Assembly: GCA_029216955.1 (NCBI GenBank)
Contig: JANAVB010015600.1
Location: 38,945,274 to 39,009,273 of the forward strand
Direction of reading: 5' to 3'
Source: Iris pallida
Taxonomy: Eukaryota > Streptophyta > Magnoliopsida > Asparagales > Iridaceae
DNA length: 64,000 nucleotides
Every line of letters starts with the position of its first letter. Positions within the stretch are counted from its first letter, which is position 1. The notes beneath the pieces are model-generated. The model was not told where the DNA came from. It made no database searches and saw only the letters and a list, made by a program, of their open reading frames with translations. This document shows positions 32,527-43,284 of the stretch, piece by piece. The translations under genes were made by a program, and so were the position numbers.

Positions 32527-35165
32527 TGTCACCCCCGTTTCCCATATTTCGTATTTATACTCGTAATTGGATTTTGGCATATATTTTATTTTTCTCGACT
32601 TGTGGAGTTTTGGGTTTTCTCGTATTTTGGGTTTTGGCTCGACTTGGTTTTAGTTGGTTTGGTTTGATTTTAAAACCCAAATGGAACACTTTAACCTATA
32701 CTCCACCTCATTCCACCACAACCCACCCTCATTAAAATCCCACCTAACTTTTCTCTCTCCTCTCTACTTTCATTTATTTTCCTCCATCTTCTTCTTCATT
32801 CCTCCACCAATACCATAGGCAAATGCACCTTGCCACCAAATAAGCACCACATTTTATTTGTCCATTAGCTAGATTAGGACATGGAGAACAACATTAGAAC
32901 TTGACATTTTGTGATTTGGAGTCTCCATTGTTCTAGATCTAAGTGTTAACTATTTTCGGAAATTCTTGGTTTTGATCTATCAAACTTTGATTTTTTTTTG
33001 CTTGTTTTGATGCTTCCATGTGGAAGAGAATTCAATCTTACACAAGTTAGAACTTTGAAAATCTAGATTTGGTTTTGATTTGACCAAGATATGAAGAATT
33101 GAATTTTGGCGTTCTTGATGCTTCCTCTCGGCCTGGAGAAGAAGACTTCAGCCTGCGCTCTTTAGCGCAGTGCTGGACTGCGCATCCTTCCCTCGGCCAG
33201 CGCTCTTTAGCGCAGTGCCGACCGCACAGCTCGCCCTTTGGCGAACTGCGCTCGCTCCCAGCGCGCTTGACCCTGCGCCCTTGGCCCCCGGCGCACTTGA
33301 TCCCCTGGCGCACTTGACCCCTGCGCCATCCGACCCTGCGCCCTTGGCCCCCGGCGTACTTGATCCCCTGGCGCACTTGACCCCCGCGCCATCCGACCCT
33401 GCGCCCTTGGCCCCTGGCGCACTTGATCCCCTGGCGCATTTGAACCCTACGCCATCCGACCCTGCGCTCTTGGCCCCCGGCGCACTTGATCCCCTAGCGC
33501 ACTTGACCCCTGCGCCATCCACCCCTTGCGCAACCCATTTGTCCAAGATGATTTGGTTTTATTTCTTGAGCTTGGCTTCTCTTTTGCGGTTTGGGTTTTG
33601 AGATCTTGTTCCACAAAGCACGACTATCTTGACCCAACACGACCTGACACGATTTTCAGTATTTGCTATGACTAGTACGGTTTTCGTGATTTTTGTGATT
33701 TATGATCCTAGTACTTTTGATCTTCTTGATAGTGACCCGATGGGATGCACTCTTGGCTTGTAACATGATAACTTGATAGTGGCCCGTGGCGGCGCACTCT
33801 TGACTTGTAACTTGTAACTTGACTTGACTTGATGCCGTTGCGATGGCTAACTTGACTCTTGTAACTAACTCTGACACCGTGGGTGTTCCTGCTTGCTTGC
33901 TTGTGCAATCCACTTGTCTTGTCTTGCATCATGTCTAGGACGTGACTCCCTGGTTCCCACAGTCAGGGATTCACACTGAATATGGATTAGGCTAATGACT
34001 AGATCAAACTGTAGTTCATGGAAGATTTCCAGTCACAGACAATCTCGTTATCTGGGCGCTTTAATTGGACTTGTAGCTTGCCGACGAGTAGTGCACATTT
34101 CCAGCACACTGTCATGTGTTGCACCTCTAAGTCACCTAAGGGTATATCGTCTCCTGGGCGATGTACCCAACCATACTCTCAACCCGCGGAAAGATAACTA
34201 GATAGTCTGCAGGGCTTGGGACTGGGGAATTCTCACTTGTATCTTGTTAGTAATTAGGCTTGTGATAACCCTAGTTAGTTAAGTAGTAAGCCGTAGTATT
34301 TGCTTGGCCGATTGTGAATGGATGGTGTCCAGCCTGGTCTAAGTCTTGTTTAGTCCCTGTACTTGGTACTCCTGAGAATGACTGTTTTACTTATTCTTAA
34401 ACAATAAATGGGTAGAGACATAGTGCTATTCAGGCGAAGGGTTACAACCTCGGTCCTTGTTTGGTTTAAGGGTTGTAACCTGGCTCCCGGAATGGTTCCA
34501 CGTCCCTAGCCGTTTATTGTCTTGTTGTACTTTATTACTTGTACTTTCTTCTATTCCTTATGTTCTGATATGCTGGCTTTTGTTCTTATTTCGGGGCTTC
34601 CTTTGTAGCACTTGCTCTTTCTGGGGTTTGATCCAGCTGGTTTTGTGTTGCCAGATTTCGGAGCAGCTCCCGAGGATCTACCGAACCTCCAGCTCGATGG
34701 TGGCGACTAGAAGGAACCCGGGCTACGAGTGGGTTTTCTATTTTGTTTCGCTCACTCCATTGTAAAATTATTCTTTTGAGGCGTTTAGCCGACGAGCACC
34801 TGTTAGCTCGATGCACATTTACTTACTGTCTGCCTACGGGCTGTAAACATAATTAACAAATCCTAGGGTTGATCATGTATGACTTAACTCTTGCTAGTCC
34901 TCGCATTTTGTACGACTAGCTTCATGATCAGCTAATATGTAATATTTGGGACGCCTTTTATTGTATATTTGGTGGTCAAACATCTTGTAACTGTGTTACT
35001 TGCTTGAGATTGAGACAATAGGCTTGACCTTAAGAGACCGTTGGCTTGTAGTAAACCCTCATATCTAGACAGCCGTGACTGTATAGCGAGGTGGATTACA
35101 TTTCAATATACGTAGCTGGCTATGTACGCCCCCGCTCTCCAGTATTCTGGTTCTGGGGTGTGACA
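32527..35165 (+). repeat. gypsy 3' LTR (2639 bp)
   Basis: It runs from TGTCACCCCC to GGTGTGACA. It is 137 bp longer than the 5' LTR, largely because it carries four full copies of the 63-bp GC-rich unit. Confidence 0.93.
33272..33530 (+). repeat. 63-bp GC-rich tandem repeat in gypsy LTR, four copies
   Basis: Units start at about 33272, 33335, 33398 and 33461. The unit contains TGCGCCCTTGGCCCCCGGCG, then CACTTGATCCCCTGGCGCAC, then a TGCGCCATCCGAC part. The 5' LTR equivalent (25789-25905) has one full unit and one shortened by an internal deletion. The period is a multiple of three, so long but meaningless open frames cross it on both strands. Confidence 0.9.
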
Positions 35166-35749
35166 CCAACCTAGCCGACCCCAAATATGGACATGGCCCA
35201 CATGAAGCCTACTACCCGCATGATACTTGTGTCCCATTTATTTGAGCTCCCACATGCTACTTATTTATCCATGATCATAAACACCTATTTAAATTTAATT
35301 ATTGCACCATGTCCATTTTGACCCAACCCGGCTCCACTGAACCCAACCCCAGCTCCATGTTACCCTCCATCATGACACCCTCACCCTCATTACCCTTAAA
35401 AAAAAATATTAATACCTAGTTTATCCCTTTCAAAATTCATTTGATAAACCCTTGATTTTAATCCCTAGGAGATAACCTATTTTTTCTACATTAATCCTAA
35501 CCATTGGATTCTCTCCATCAATCCTCACCATGAATTTTTCCCCAACACTCAAACCCACACACCCTCTCATAATTAGGCCGGCCCTAGCTATTGGAGAAGT
35601 CTCTTCTCTCTCTAACTTTTCATTCTTTCCCCCTCTCTCATTATTACTCTCTCTCTCTCTCATTATTTTTCCTCACCTTTCTCTCTCCAACTCTCACCAA
35701 CACAGCAGCCAACCTCCCGAGCACAGCCACCAGTTCTCCCCATCAACCC

Positions 35750-36127
35750 ATGGCCGACTTTCCATCAACCCTTGGCCGAGCTGTCACTCTCCTCCTCCTA
35801 TTCTTCATCTTCATCACCAACACCTTCTCCCTCACCATCACCATTGGCACCACCACCACCACTTCAACCTTCCCCGAACCACCACTCCTCTCCTTCTTCT
35901 CCTCCTTCCCGACACCGTGCCCTAGCTGCGCCACCGCGCCGCCACCAGCAGCAGCCAGCAACCGCAGTGCAGCAGCAAATGGCAGCGACTGCACGGCCGG
36001 AAATGGCCGAGCACCGCGGTGCAGTCGCCGCCGCCGGTCGCCGCCGGCGTACCCCCCCCCCCGATGGGCGAACTCCGGTGACCCCCCTGGGTGTGCCGCC
36101 TTCCTCCCCGGCGCGACGCATAGCTGA
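35750..36127 (+). CDS. LARD 3' LTR version of the small hydrophobic ORF
   Basis: It shares the MADFPS start and Leu/Phe-rich segment with the frame at 18843. A small deletion lets this frame run on into an Ala/Ser-rich tail (125 residues in all). The differing tails suggest that only the N-terminal part, if anything, is under constraint. No family recognised. Confidence 0.2.
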   Translation: MADFPSTLGRAVTLLLLFFIFITNTFSLTITIGTTTTTSTFPEPPLLSFFSSFPTPCPSCATAPPPAAASNRSAAANGSDCTAGNGRAPRCSRRRRSPPAYPPPRWANSGDPPGCAAFLPGATHS

Positions 36128-37235
36128 TTTGTGCGATTCGCACGAAACTCCGTCGTGACGCGCGTAAATTTGAGTCCAGGATATCATTCCGTCGCAGCGA
36201 CTTTGCGCGCAATTTTTGGGAAATCCAACCGTTGGATCGGCGATTTCTTTGCTCCGTCTCAATCTTGGTATATAGCTCTTCATTCCCCTCAATTTTTGTC
36301 CGTTAATTTCGTCGTTTGATACATCAAAACCGGCTATGCCAAGTTGACCGTTTAAATTGTATAATTTTTGGACAGTTTTGCGGAGCCAACTTCGTCGGTT
36401 CGTATCTCCTCTATCGCAGCTCCGTCTGACGTGCCACTGGTTCCTATGCGAAGCTGGTATAACCCTCTTCCTACCCCTCCAGTTTCGTTTCATTGTGAGC
36501 ATGTTTGATTGGTTGAATTCGACGCCAAGGTTGGCCGTCCGAATTCGTAATTTCCAAGTTGTAAATTCCATTTTTGAACCCGGGACTCCGAATTCAATTT
36601 CTGACACCACCAGTAGACTCGTGGCGTCGTTCTGGCATGTTTTCATATAAAGTTTGTTAGATTTGGTGGACGTGGGCCCTGGCACGTATTTTGGTACAAA
36701 GCGGACCCCACAGTCCGGGTCAACGGAACTTTTTGACGTCGGCTCATCAGAATCCAATTCCAGATATACCATCGTCATTCTGGACTCGTTGACATATAAT
36801 TTGCTGAGTTTTGAGGACATTGACTTCGATATGCTTTTTCGTACAAATCAGAATTTCAATGTCTTGGTCAACGGACCAATTTGAGATCGGGTCAACGGAA
36901 TCCAATTCTGAATATACCGTTGGATTCATATCGTTATTCTGGATTCGTGGACATATAATTTGTTAGGTTTAGTGCACTTTTATTCCGGCACGTTTTTCGG
37001 TGCAGAACGGGTCCGACACGGACACCGTTTTGACCCGAAATTACCTTTTTGCCCCTGTGTCCAAATTGGACTTATGGGCAGGCTATTCTAGCTATTTCGA
37101 CCATTCTGGACACGTTGGTAATGGTTGTTTCATCATCCGACAACATCTGTAGGTTTTTACCCTATTATTATAATCTTTCTCCTTTTGTGGTATTTTGAGA
37201 TCCATATATTCCAGTGATTTCACAACCACTGAAAT

Positions 37236-37630
37236 TGAATGTGTTGACCCTGTAGATATTTTTAGAGACTAGCTTTGGCCCAGTTGACCATGGTTGACTA
37301 CTTTGACTGAACGTCGAAGTAGAGTCAACATTTGACCTAGGTTAGACTAGTTTTGACCTTGGTTGACCACAGTTGACTATTTTGACCAAAAGTCAACCGG
37401 AAGTCAACCGTAGCCTAAAATTGATTAGAACTTGACCGAAGTTGACCAGTTAGTCAACGTTAGTCAACATTTGACCTATAGTTGACTAGAGTTGACCTAG
37501 GATTGACCAGAGTTGACCAGTTGACCAAAAGTTAACTGTAAGTCAACCCTTGACATAGATTGACCTAGTTTGACTTGTTTTGACTTGCCTTGACCTAGTT
37601 TGACTTAGTATGACCTGATTTTACTTCCAA
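37236..37630 (+). promoter_or_regulatory. dense TTGAC (W-box-like) cluster in LARD 3' LTR
   Basis: This is the same array as at 20355-20775 with small deletions. It starts TTGACCCTGTAG and continues with dozens of TTGACC/GTCAAC words. Confidence 0.7.
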
Positions 37631-38754
37631 ACCCTTATATTGATACAGTATTCCATCTATAGGTCCTCGAGGCACTGTTCTTGGACTCAGTCGACTTATT
37701 CATCACATCACAGGCGAGTACATTCTCTGATAATATTGTTTTTTTATGATATCGTCTATGTTTCTTGTATATAGTGTAGATATTCTTGTTCTCTTGACAC
37801 ATAGTTCACACGGATTGGTATTGACTGGATCCCGTCATGAGATGTTATTCCTGGTATTCTTTGGTATATATTGTGCAAGTCTTTCTTGTTCCTTGTGCAT
37901 TGTATAGACACGATTCCTGCGAAGGCTAGCTACCCTCTCAGAGAATCGCGCGTCATGATGTGTCATGGTTGGATCCACTATACTAGTCGGGGGACGGGGA
38001 GTATTAGTGTAGATATGTGGTCAAAGCCTATTGTGCACCTTTTGTGCACCTATTGATTGTGAGTGTTGATCATACTCCCCACGTATGGTTAGCCAGGCCT
38101 GTTACTATTGTGCAATGTCCCAAGCCGGCCACATATTGTAGCTAGTACTCACATACCTAGATAGGCAATTCTTGATTCTTGTACATGTCATAATCAGTTT
38201 TACTTGCCTTGTTCTAGCTCTAGATTTACAGCTTACCTTGCCATGATACTCATATGTACATTTCGTGATTCCTTGTATATTCTCTCTATTTACTGCTACA
38301 TTTTCAATATCGTCTAACTAGAACTGTTATTTGAGATTTGTGCTCGTTCCATCCTGACTGATATGTTGACAAAATTTTAGGAGTAGTTGTACCCTCAGTA
38401 CTAGACTACATGATGTTGCTAGCTGGGGTAGTTCTCGGTATTCTTCACCGTGAGTTGTCTCTCAGGAGTTCTAGGTCTGGTAGTTATTTAGTTTTGTTAT
38501 CGCTTTCCTCTGTTTTATTCTTGTATCATATGATCATTGTAGATTCTAGTTGTTCTAGTGATATTGTTATTATTTCTTGTCTTATCTTCCTTAGTTTTCG
38601 TGATGTGACATGAGTACATTTCTAGTTATGGATCTTTAGATGTTATAGTTAGTATCGAGTACTTGACAGCACTTTATCGTCGATACTGCGGCGTAGGCTG
38701 GGCGTGGCCCACGTATTCGTACCCGTATATCCGGGTGCGGGTCGTGACAGAGAG

Positions 38755-39013
38755 TGACGCAAGCGACTCCGACAACGACAAAGATTGCAAATACAATGCA
38801 AACGTTTGTCTCATGGCAACCGATGAGGTACTTGATGATCTCTCCTTAAATACTCTTACTTATGATGACTTGGAGAAAGCTATCTTTGAACTACATGAAG
38901 AACACAAAGGTGTTAGGAATAAATACAAGAAATCTCTAAAAGAGATTGATGCTCTTCAACTTGAAGTAGAGAGACTCTCAAGCATCATTATTGATGTAAA
39001 AGAAAAATTCATA
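38755..39013 (+). pseudogene. gag: copia B gag, 3' part, truncated
   Basis: It resumes gag directly after the right GAGAG duplication with ACGCAAGCGACTCCGACAAC and aligns with copy A from about 2045 to 2295 (GVRNKYKKSLKEIDALQLEV). Identity to A stops near 39007-39012 and unrelated DNA follows, so the rest of copy B (pol, 3' LTR) is missing. The frame closes at a TGA at 39014. Confidence 0.88.
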
Positions 39014-41130
39014 TGAGGCGAAGTACATTGAAACAATTTAATTTGGTCCATATCTACATTATTTCATATGGACATGACATCATATTAACTTTTCTTATTT
39101 TAATTTATAAGAATTAATCGATTTTTTAGTACGAATCATATTTTCTCTAGTTTCTAGAAAACCTAAAGAATTAAATTCATAACTTTCCAATAGTTTCCAG
39201 TTGCCAAACAAATAGTTGAATGCAAACTATTTGTCCTTAAAAATTGTGTACTTCCATTATGCTTTCCTAACACTTGTGCAACTTTATCACTTGGACTCGG
39301 CTTCTTCATGGCCAATTAGTTTAGTTGTACATGTTTATAGTAACGTGAATTCGCACATTACAGAGGGTACCTACATGACAAATTATGTTAACAATGATTT
39401 ACAATTGGTTCACTTCCTATAAGTCCGGTTCATGTGTGCAGCTTACACACTTATACCATACACAAAACCCACGCACACTGACCATACCCAAAAAATGGTT
39501 CAAGGAGCTTTGGATTATTTCAAAGCAGCACGGGTTTTGTTTGTTGGATTGACATGTAATGTGGTCAAATGTTGGCTTGTAATGTGGTCAAATTATCTCC
39601 CAAGTAACAATAATAAAAATTTTGTCCGTTGTGGTTTAACTAAATGGGTTAAGCGGATCATCTTATAAACCTATACCCGATTCATTTATTGATCTGGTTA
39701 AGCAGGTAAACCCTTTTGTAGCGCAACATGTTTATATGGTACCTTATTAAACCACCTAAGAAGTTTATAGTTCGAGAAAACACGTCATAGAAAAATTGCC
39801 ACTCTTAGTCTATGCAGTTAAAGCGGCGACTAGTTGCAACTGACTGAATTTTCACAAAAATCGGGTCAAAAAATTTGGCCCTTAAGAAGTTCATTTTTTG
39901 TCCGGGTTATGCCATCTTTACAAAAATCGGGTCACAAAAATGGAGCGTGCATTCGATAATGAGTGTTAATTATGTCAATTTATATCTTATATTTTAAGTA
40001 TTTCCTTTTAATAAATACTTTATTTATGTAATATTATATTATCTATAATTTCAGTGCATTTTAAGAAGATGAATTGTCTTTTGCAACAAAAATTGAATAC
40101 TTTTTTTTTTCATTCAATACAACAAACAGTTGAAGAAAAGATCCACACATAGGAATAAGTCTTACGATCATATGGTCTCGACTCTTGAGGGAAGTTAATA
40201 AAAATGATAATTGGGTGATTCCTATTCAGGGGGAGCTCCAAGAATTTATTGATATCATTGGATATTATTAGGTAGAATTAGTACTAGTATTAAAAATAAT
40301 AGGATCCATTTTTAACTCTTTTTTGACGACTAGTTCCAACTACTCAAGAAGCTCTATCAGCAGCTTTGCTGACACTTTACTGATTTAATCGAATGGCTCT
40401 TAGTAGATAGTGAATGTCATTCCTTTCACCCTTTGGCTTAAGTTGCCAAAAGCCAAAAGTGAACATGCCAAGTACATCTCAATCTTTATTTTACTCATAT
40501 ATACAGAATAATAATAGTGTTGTCTCTATTTTACCTAATCTATCATATTTTACTTTTAAGATTTTTATCTACATATAAAATATAATTCAAATAGACAAAC
40601 GTGTATTTAAAATAAAATAAAAACACATACAGTCGCACTTGACTCCTTGTTTCGATGTCAAACTGTGATTACCTATCCACATCAATAGGAAATTTCTATA
40701 CCTTTTGAAGTATAAAAAGATACCGATATAATGTTTGTAACATCTTGAATGTAACTGAATAATAATTATTATTCCAAACAGAATCTTATAGGATTTAACT
40801 ACAAAAAGATCAGGTAAATCAACATTATAAGCCACGATTTGAATAATATTACTACACGAGATAAAATGATTTTAGTTTGTCGACTTACAAGATTAGTTAT
40901 CATGTACAGACCCCTCGAAACATATGAAAGGTAATTCATAACATATACTAAAATTGGTAATTCACGGTTCTCATGATAAATACATCCAACCAAGTGCTCA
41001 TTCCTTTCCTTCGTTAAAACTTTGCATGAATATTAAGCAACGCATAATCAGTCACCACTACCGATATGATGCATATGTAATAAGAAACAAAATATAGGAA
41101 AGGAATGCTAATTAGCAAACAGAGACTAGC
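39014..41130. other. AT-rich intergenic region, no gene seen
   Basis: No supported coding region. A direct repeat ACAAAAATCGGGTCA occurs at about 39855 and 39919. Bases 39014-39029 (ATGAGGCGAAGTACAT) match a segment at the F-box gene start (see findings). Confidence 0.6.
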
Positions 41131-41134
41131 ACAC

Positions 41135-42259
41135 TTACAAAGAAGGCATCACCCACGTTGGAGGGTAGCACGAGAAGTCTGAAACAACTCCTAGATCGCA
41201 GTACAAGGGTTCGAAGTTGTCGTCCCCTTCTAAATTGTAGACATAAACGTCATACAGCACGTTCATACCAAGAGGGTTCATCCGAAAAGGACATTCACTA
41301 AAATAGATGATGTTACTCATGAGTCGAGGAAGATTCGTCACCCGGACCATCGAGACATGATTCTCGGACAAGAAGACAGCAAGATCATCAAGGCCTCCAA
41401 GGTCGTTTTGGAGGGGCTGCCACGCATACCCGTCCTCCTCCAGAGCATTTATCAACTTAAATGCACTGATTCTAGGGATCTCCTCCTCCTCGTCCTCGTC
41501 CTCCTCCTTGGATATCCAACGGAACATGTAGATATCATGTTCGTCGTACGTGAGGAATGTCCAAATGACATAATTATTGTCACTGAAGAAAGGAATAGGT
41601 CTCCGTATCGAGGGATCGGCGATCTCTAGAACTACACAGACACCGTCAACGTCTATAATATAGAACTTTCCACTAAGGAACACGACAAAATTGATATGCT
41701 TTAAAGAGCTTTCCCTGATTTGCCAGTATTGGTCTCCAATACTACAGTAAGCAAATTTTGAGGAGTGGGAGAGTACTACCACGACGATGCAGTCGGGAGC
41801 AGCTGGGCTCGACGACAGCGAGACCCTGAGCGGGTACCCGGGACGGATGCAGTCTGAAATAGCATGATTCTCGGTCTCCGCCGCATAGGAAGGAAAGCCG
41901 GTAGGTGGCGGGAGGGCGATCGTGGCTTGGTTGAACGGGTTCCAGAGGGAAATGGCAGCGTCGGGGGCTATCAGCGCCAGCCAGCCGAAGGAGGAGCCGC
42001 AGACGACTCTTCCGACGACGACGGCGTCGCAGTGAACGGTGTAGATTTTATCCGTGGAGAGATTGTGGAACAAGCGGGTTGTGCTCTCGGGTTGGTAGGG
42101 GAGGAGAAGCCACGGGAGCCGCTTAGGAGCATTTTCAGGGTTAACCGCCGACCTCCAGTTAGGGCAGACGCTGCGAAAGGAGAGATACTCCACAAATAAC
42201 TCCAGCTTCTCTGCAATAAGGCGAAGTACATCTGGAGCAAGTGATGTACTTTGCCTCAT
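41135..42259 (-). CDS. F-box/DUF295 family protein, 374 aa
   Basis: It is a single open frame from the ATG at 42259 to the stop at 41135. Residues about 8-42 form an F-box-like region (LAPDVLRLIAEKLELFVEYL, then FRSVCPNWRSAV). PWLLLP, TDKIYTVHC, GSSFGWLALI and LWNPFNQATIALPP are typical of the plant F-box/DUF295 (SKIP23-like) family. An acidic Glu/Asp run lies near residue 255. The C-terminal DUF295 domain has LGGLDDLAVFLSENHVSMVR and YVYNLEGDDNFEPLYCD. Members usually bind SKP1 through the F-box and recruit proteins for ubiquitination; targets here are unknown. Length is normal and the frame intact. An inverted decayed copy starts 46 bp upstream, leaving little room for a normal promoter. 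The first ATG is used because homology to the inverted copy starts just inside it. Function is inferred from family only. Confidence 0.85.
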   Translation of the reverse strand: MRQSTSLAPDVLRLIAEKLELFVEYLSFRSVCPNWRSAVNPENAPKRLPWLLLPYQPESTTRLFHNLSTDKIYTVHCDAVVVGRVVCGSSFGWLALIAPDAAISLWNPFNQATIALPPPTGFPSYAAETENHAISDCIRPGYPLRVSLSSSPAAPDCIVVVVLSHSSKFAYCSIGDQYWQIRESSLKHINFVVFLSGKFYIIDVDGVCVVLEIADPSIRRPIPFFSDNNYVIWTFLTYDEHDIYMFRWISKEEDEDEEEEIPRISAFKLINALEEDGYAWQPLQNDLGGLDDLAVFLSENHVSMVRVTNLPRLMSNIIYFSECPFRMNPLGMNVLYDVYVYNLEGDDNFEPLYCDLGVVSDFSCYPPTWVMPSL

Positions 42260-43284
42260 TGCAAGGCGGTGGTCCTATTGGAAGAAGAGCGTCATCACTT
42301 GCTCCAGATGTACTTCGCCTCATTGCAGAGAAGCTGGAGTTATTTGTGGAGTATCTCTCCTTCCGCAGCGTCTGCCCTAACTGGAGGTCGGCGGTTAACC
42401 CTGAAAATGCTCCTAAGCGGCTCCCATGGCTCCTCCTCCCCTACCATCCCGAGACCACAACCCGCTTGTTCTATAATCTCTCCACAGATAAAATCTACAC
42501 CGTTCACTGCGATGCCGCCATCGTCGAAAGAGTCGTCGGCGGCTCCTCCTTCGGCTGGCTGGCGCTGATAGCCCCCGACGCTGCCATCTCCCTCTAGAAC
42601 CCGTTCAACCAAGCCACGATCGCCCTCCCGCCACCTACCGGCTTCCCTTCCTATGCGGCGGAGACCGAGAATCATGCTATTTCAGACTGCATCCGTCCCG
42701 GATACCCGCTCAGGGTCTCGCTGTCGTCGAGCCCAGCTGCTCCCGACTGCATCGTCGTGGTAGTACTCTCCCACTCCTCAAAATTTGCTTACTGTAGTAT
42801 TGGAGACCAATAGTGGCAAATCAGGGAAAGCTCTTTAAACCCTATCAATTTTGTCGTGTTCCTTAGTGGAAAGTTCTATATTATAGACGTTGACAGTGTC
42901 GGTGTAGTTCTAGATATCGTCGATCCCTCGATACGGAGACCTATTCCTTTCTTCAGTGACAATAACTATGTCATTTGGACATTCCTCACGTACGACAAAC
43001 ATGATATCTACATGTTCCGTTGGATATCCAACATTCCTCACGTACGACGAACATGATATCTACATGTTCCGTTGGATATCCAAGGAGGAGGAGGAGGACG
43101 AGGACGAGGACGAGGAGATCCCTAGAATCAGTGCATTTAAGTTGATAAATGCTCTGGAGGAGGACGGGTATGCGTGGCAGCCCCTCCAAAACGACATTGG
43201 AGGCCTTGATGATCTTGCTGTCTTCTTTTCCGAGAATCATGTCTGGTCCGGGTGACGAATCTTCCTCGACTACTCATGAGTAAC
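41312..43284. repeat. large inverted repeat formed by two F-box genes
   Basis: The left arm 41312-42246 and right arm 42293-43284 are reverse complements at high identity, separated by 46 bp. The innermost arm sequence is CTGGAGCAAGTGATG / CATCACTTGCTCCAG. The right arm is 57 bp longer, mainly from a 52-bp tandem duplication. Identity stops at GTTACTCATGAGTCGAGG / CGACTACTCATGAGTAAC. Confidence 0.9.
42293..43284 (+). pseudogene. F-box/DUF295 pseudogene, inverted copy
   Basis: It is homologous to the minus-strand gene from SLAPDVLRLIAEKL onward. It lacks a matching start codon context. In-frame TAG stops at 42595 and 42811 both sit where the intact gene has Trp. A 52-bp exact-length duplication (42979-43030 and 43031-43082) shifts the frame, and a 5-bp deletion lies near 43246. 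The last part of DUF295 is missing beyond 43284. A read-through transcript across both copies would fold into a long hairpin. Confidence 0.88.

Larger units (their letters stand above)
25031..35165 (+). mobile_element. Ty3-gypsy retrotransposon (Tekay/Del chromovirus-like), 10,135 bp
   Basis: It begins TGTCACCC and ends GTGTGACA, flanked by the target duplication CCAAC (25026-25030, 35166-35170). Two LTRs of 2502 and 2639 bp enclose about 5.0 kb of gag-pol with integrase after RT (gypsy order) and a chromodomain-like C terminus. Domain order and motifs are complete, but several in-frame stops inactivate it. The LTRs remain very similar, so the insertion is younger than the LARD that hosts it. 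Confidence 0.95.
10534..38749 (+). mobile_element. large non-autonomous LTR retrotransposon (LARD-like) nested in copia B gag
   Basis: The element begins TGTAAGCC and ends GTGACA, flanked by the 5-bp duplication GAGAG (10529-10533 and 38750-38754). The uninterrupted gag in copy A (about 2035-2050) shows the empty site. Without its two nested passengers it is about 10.9 kb: 5' LTR about 4.2 kb, internal region 2.57 kb, 3' LTR about 4.1 kb. The internal region encodes nothing recognisable, so it must have been copied by proteins made elsewhere. The region after the 5' LTR and the polypurine tract resemble those of the gypsy element nested in it, suggesting gypsy-type kinship. Orientation (+) is set by the polypurine tract before the second LTR. 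Confidence 0.9.
24473..38749 (+). repeat. LARD 3' LTR, interrupted by the gypsy element
   Basis: LTR sequence is 24473-25030 and 35171-38749, about 4.14 kb, collinear with the 5' LTR. The break at CCAAC (25026-25030) is uninterrupted in the 5' LTR at about 18256-18262, giving the pre-insertion state. Here the CACTA site (about 24797-24803) is empty. Confidence 0.9.

Noticed and set aside
33047..33601. Several overlapping long frames on both strands, Ala/Gly/Arg/Pro-rich
   Set aside because: They are created by the 63-bp repeat (a multiple of three) in the gypsy LTR. The same applies at 25562-26047.
42241..42597. Plus-strand F-box gene of 118 residues
   Set aside because: It is the first part of the inverted pseudogene; the ATG comes from antisense of the intact gene's start, and the frame ends at an internal stop.
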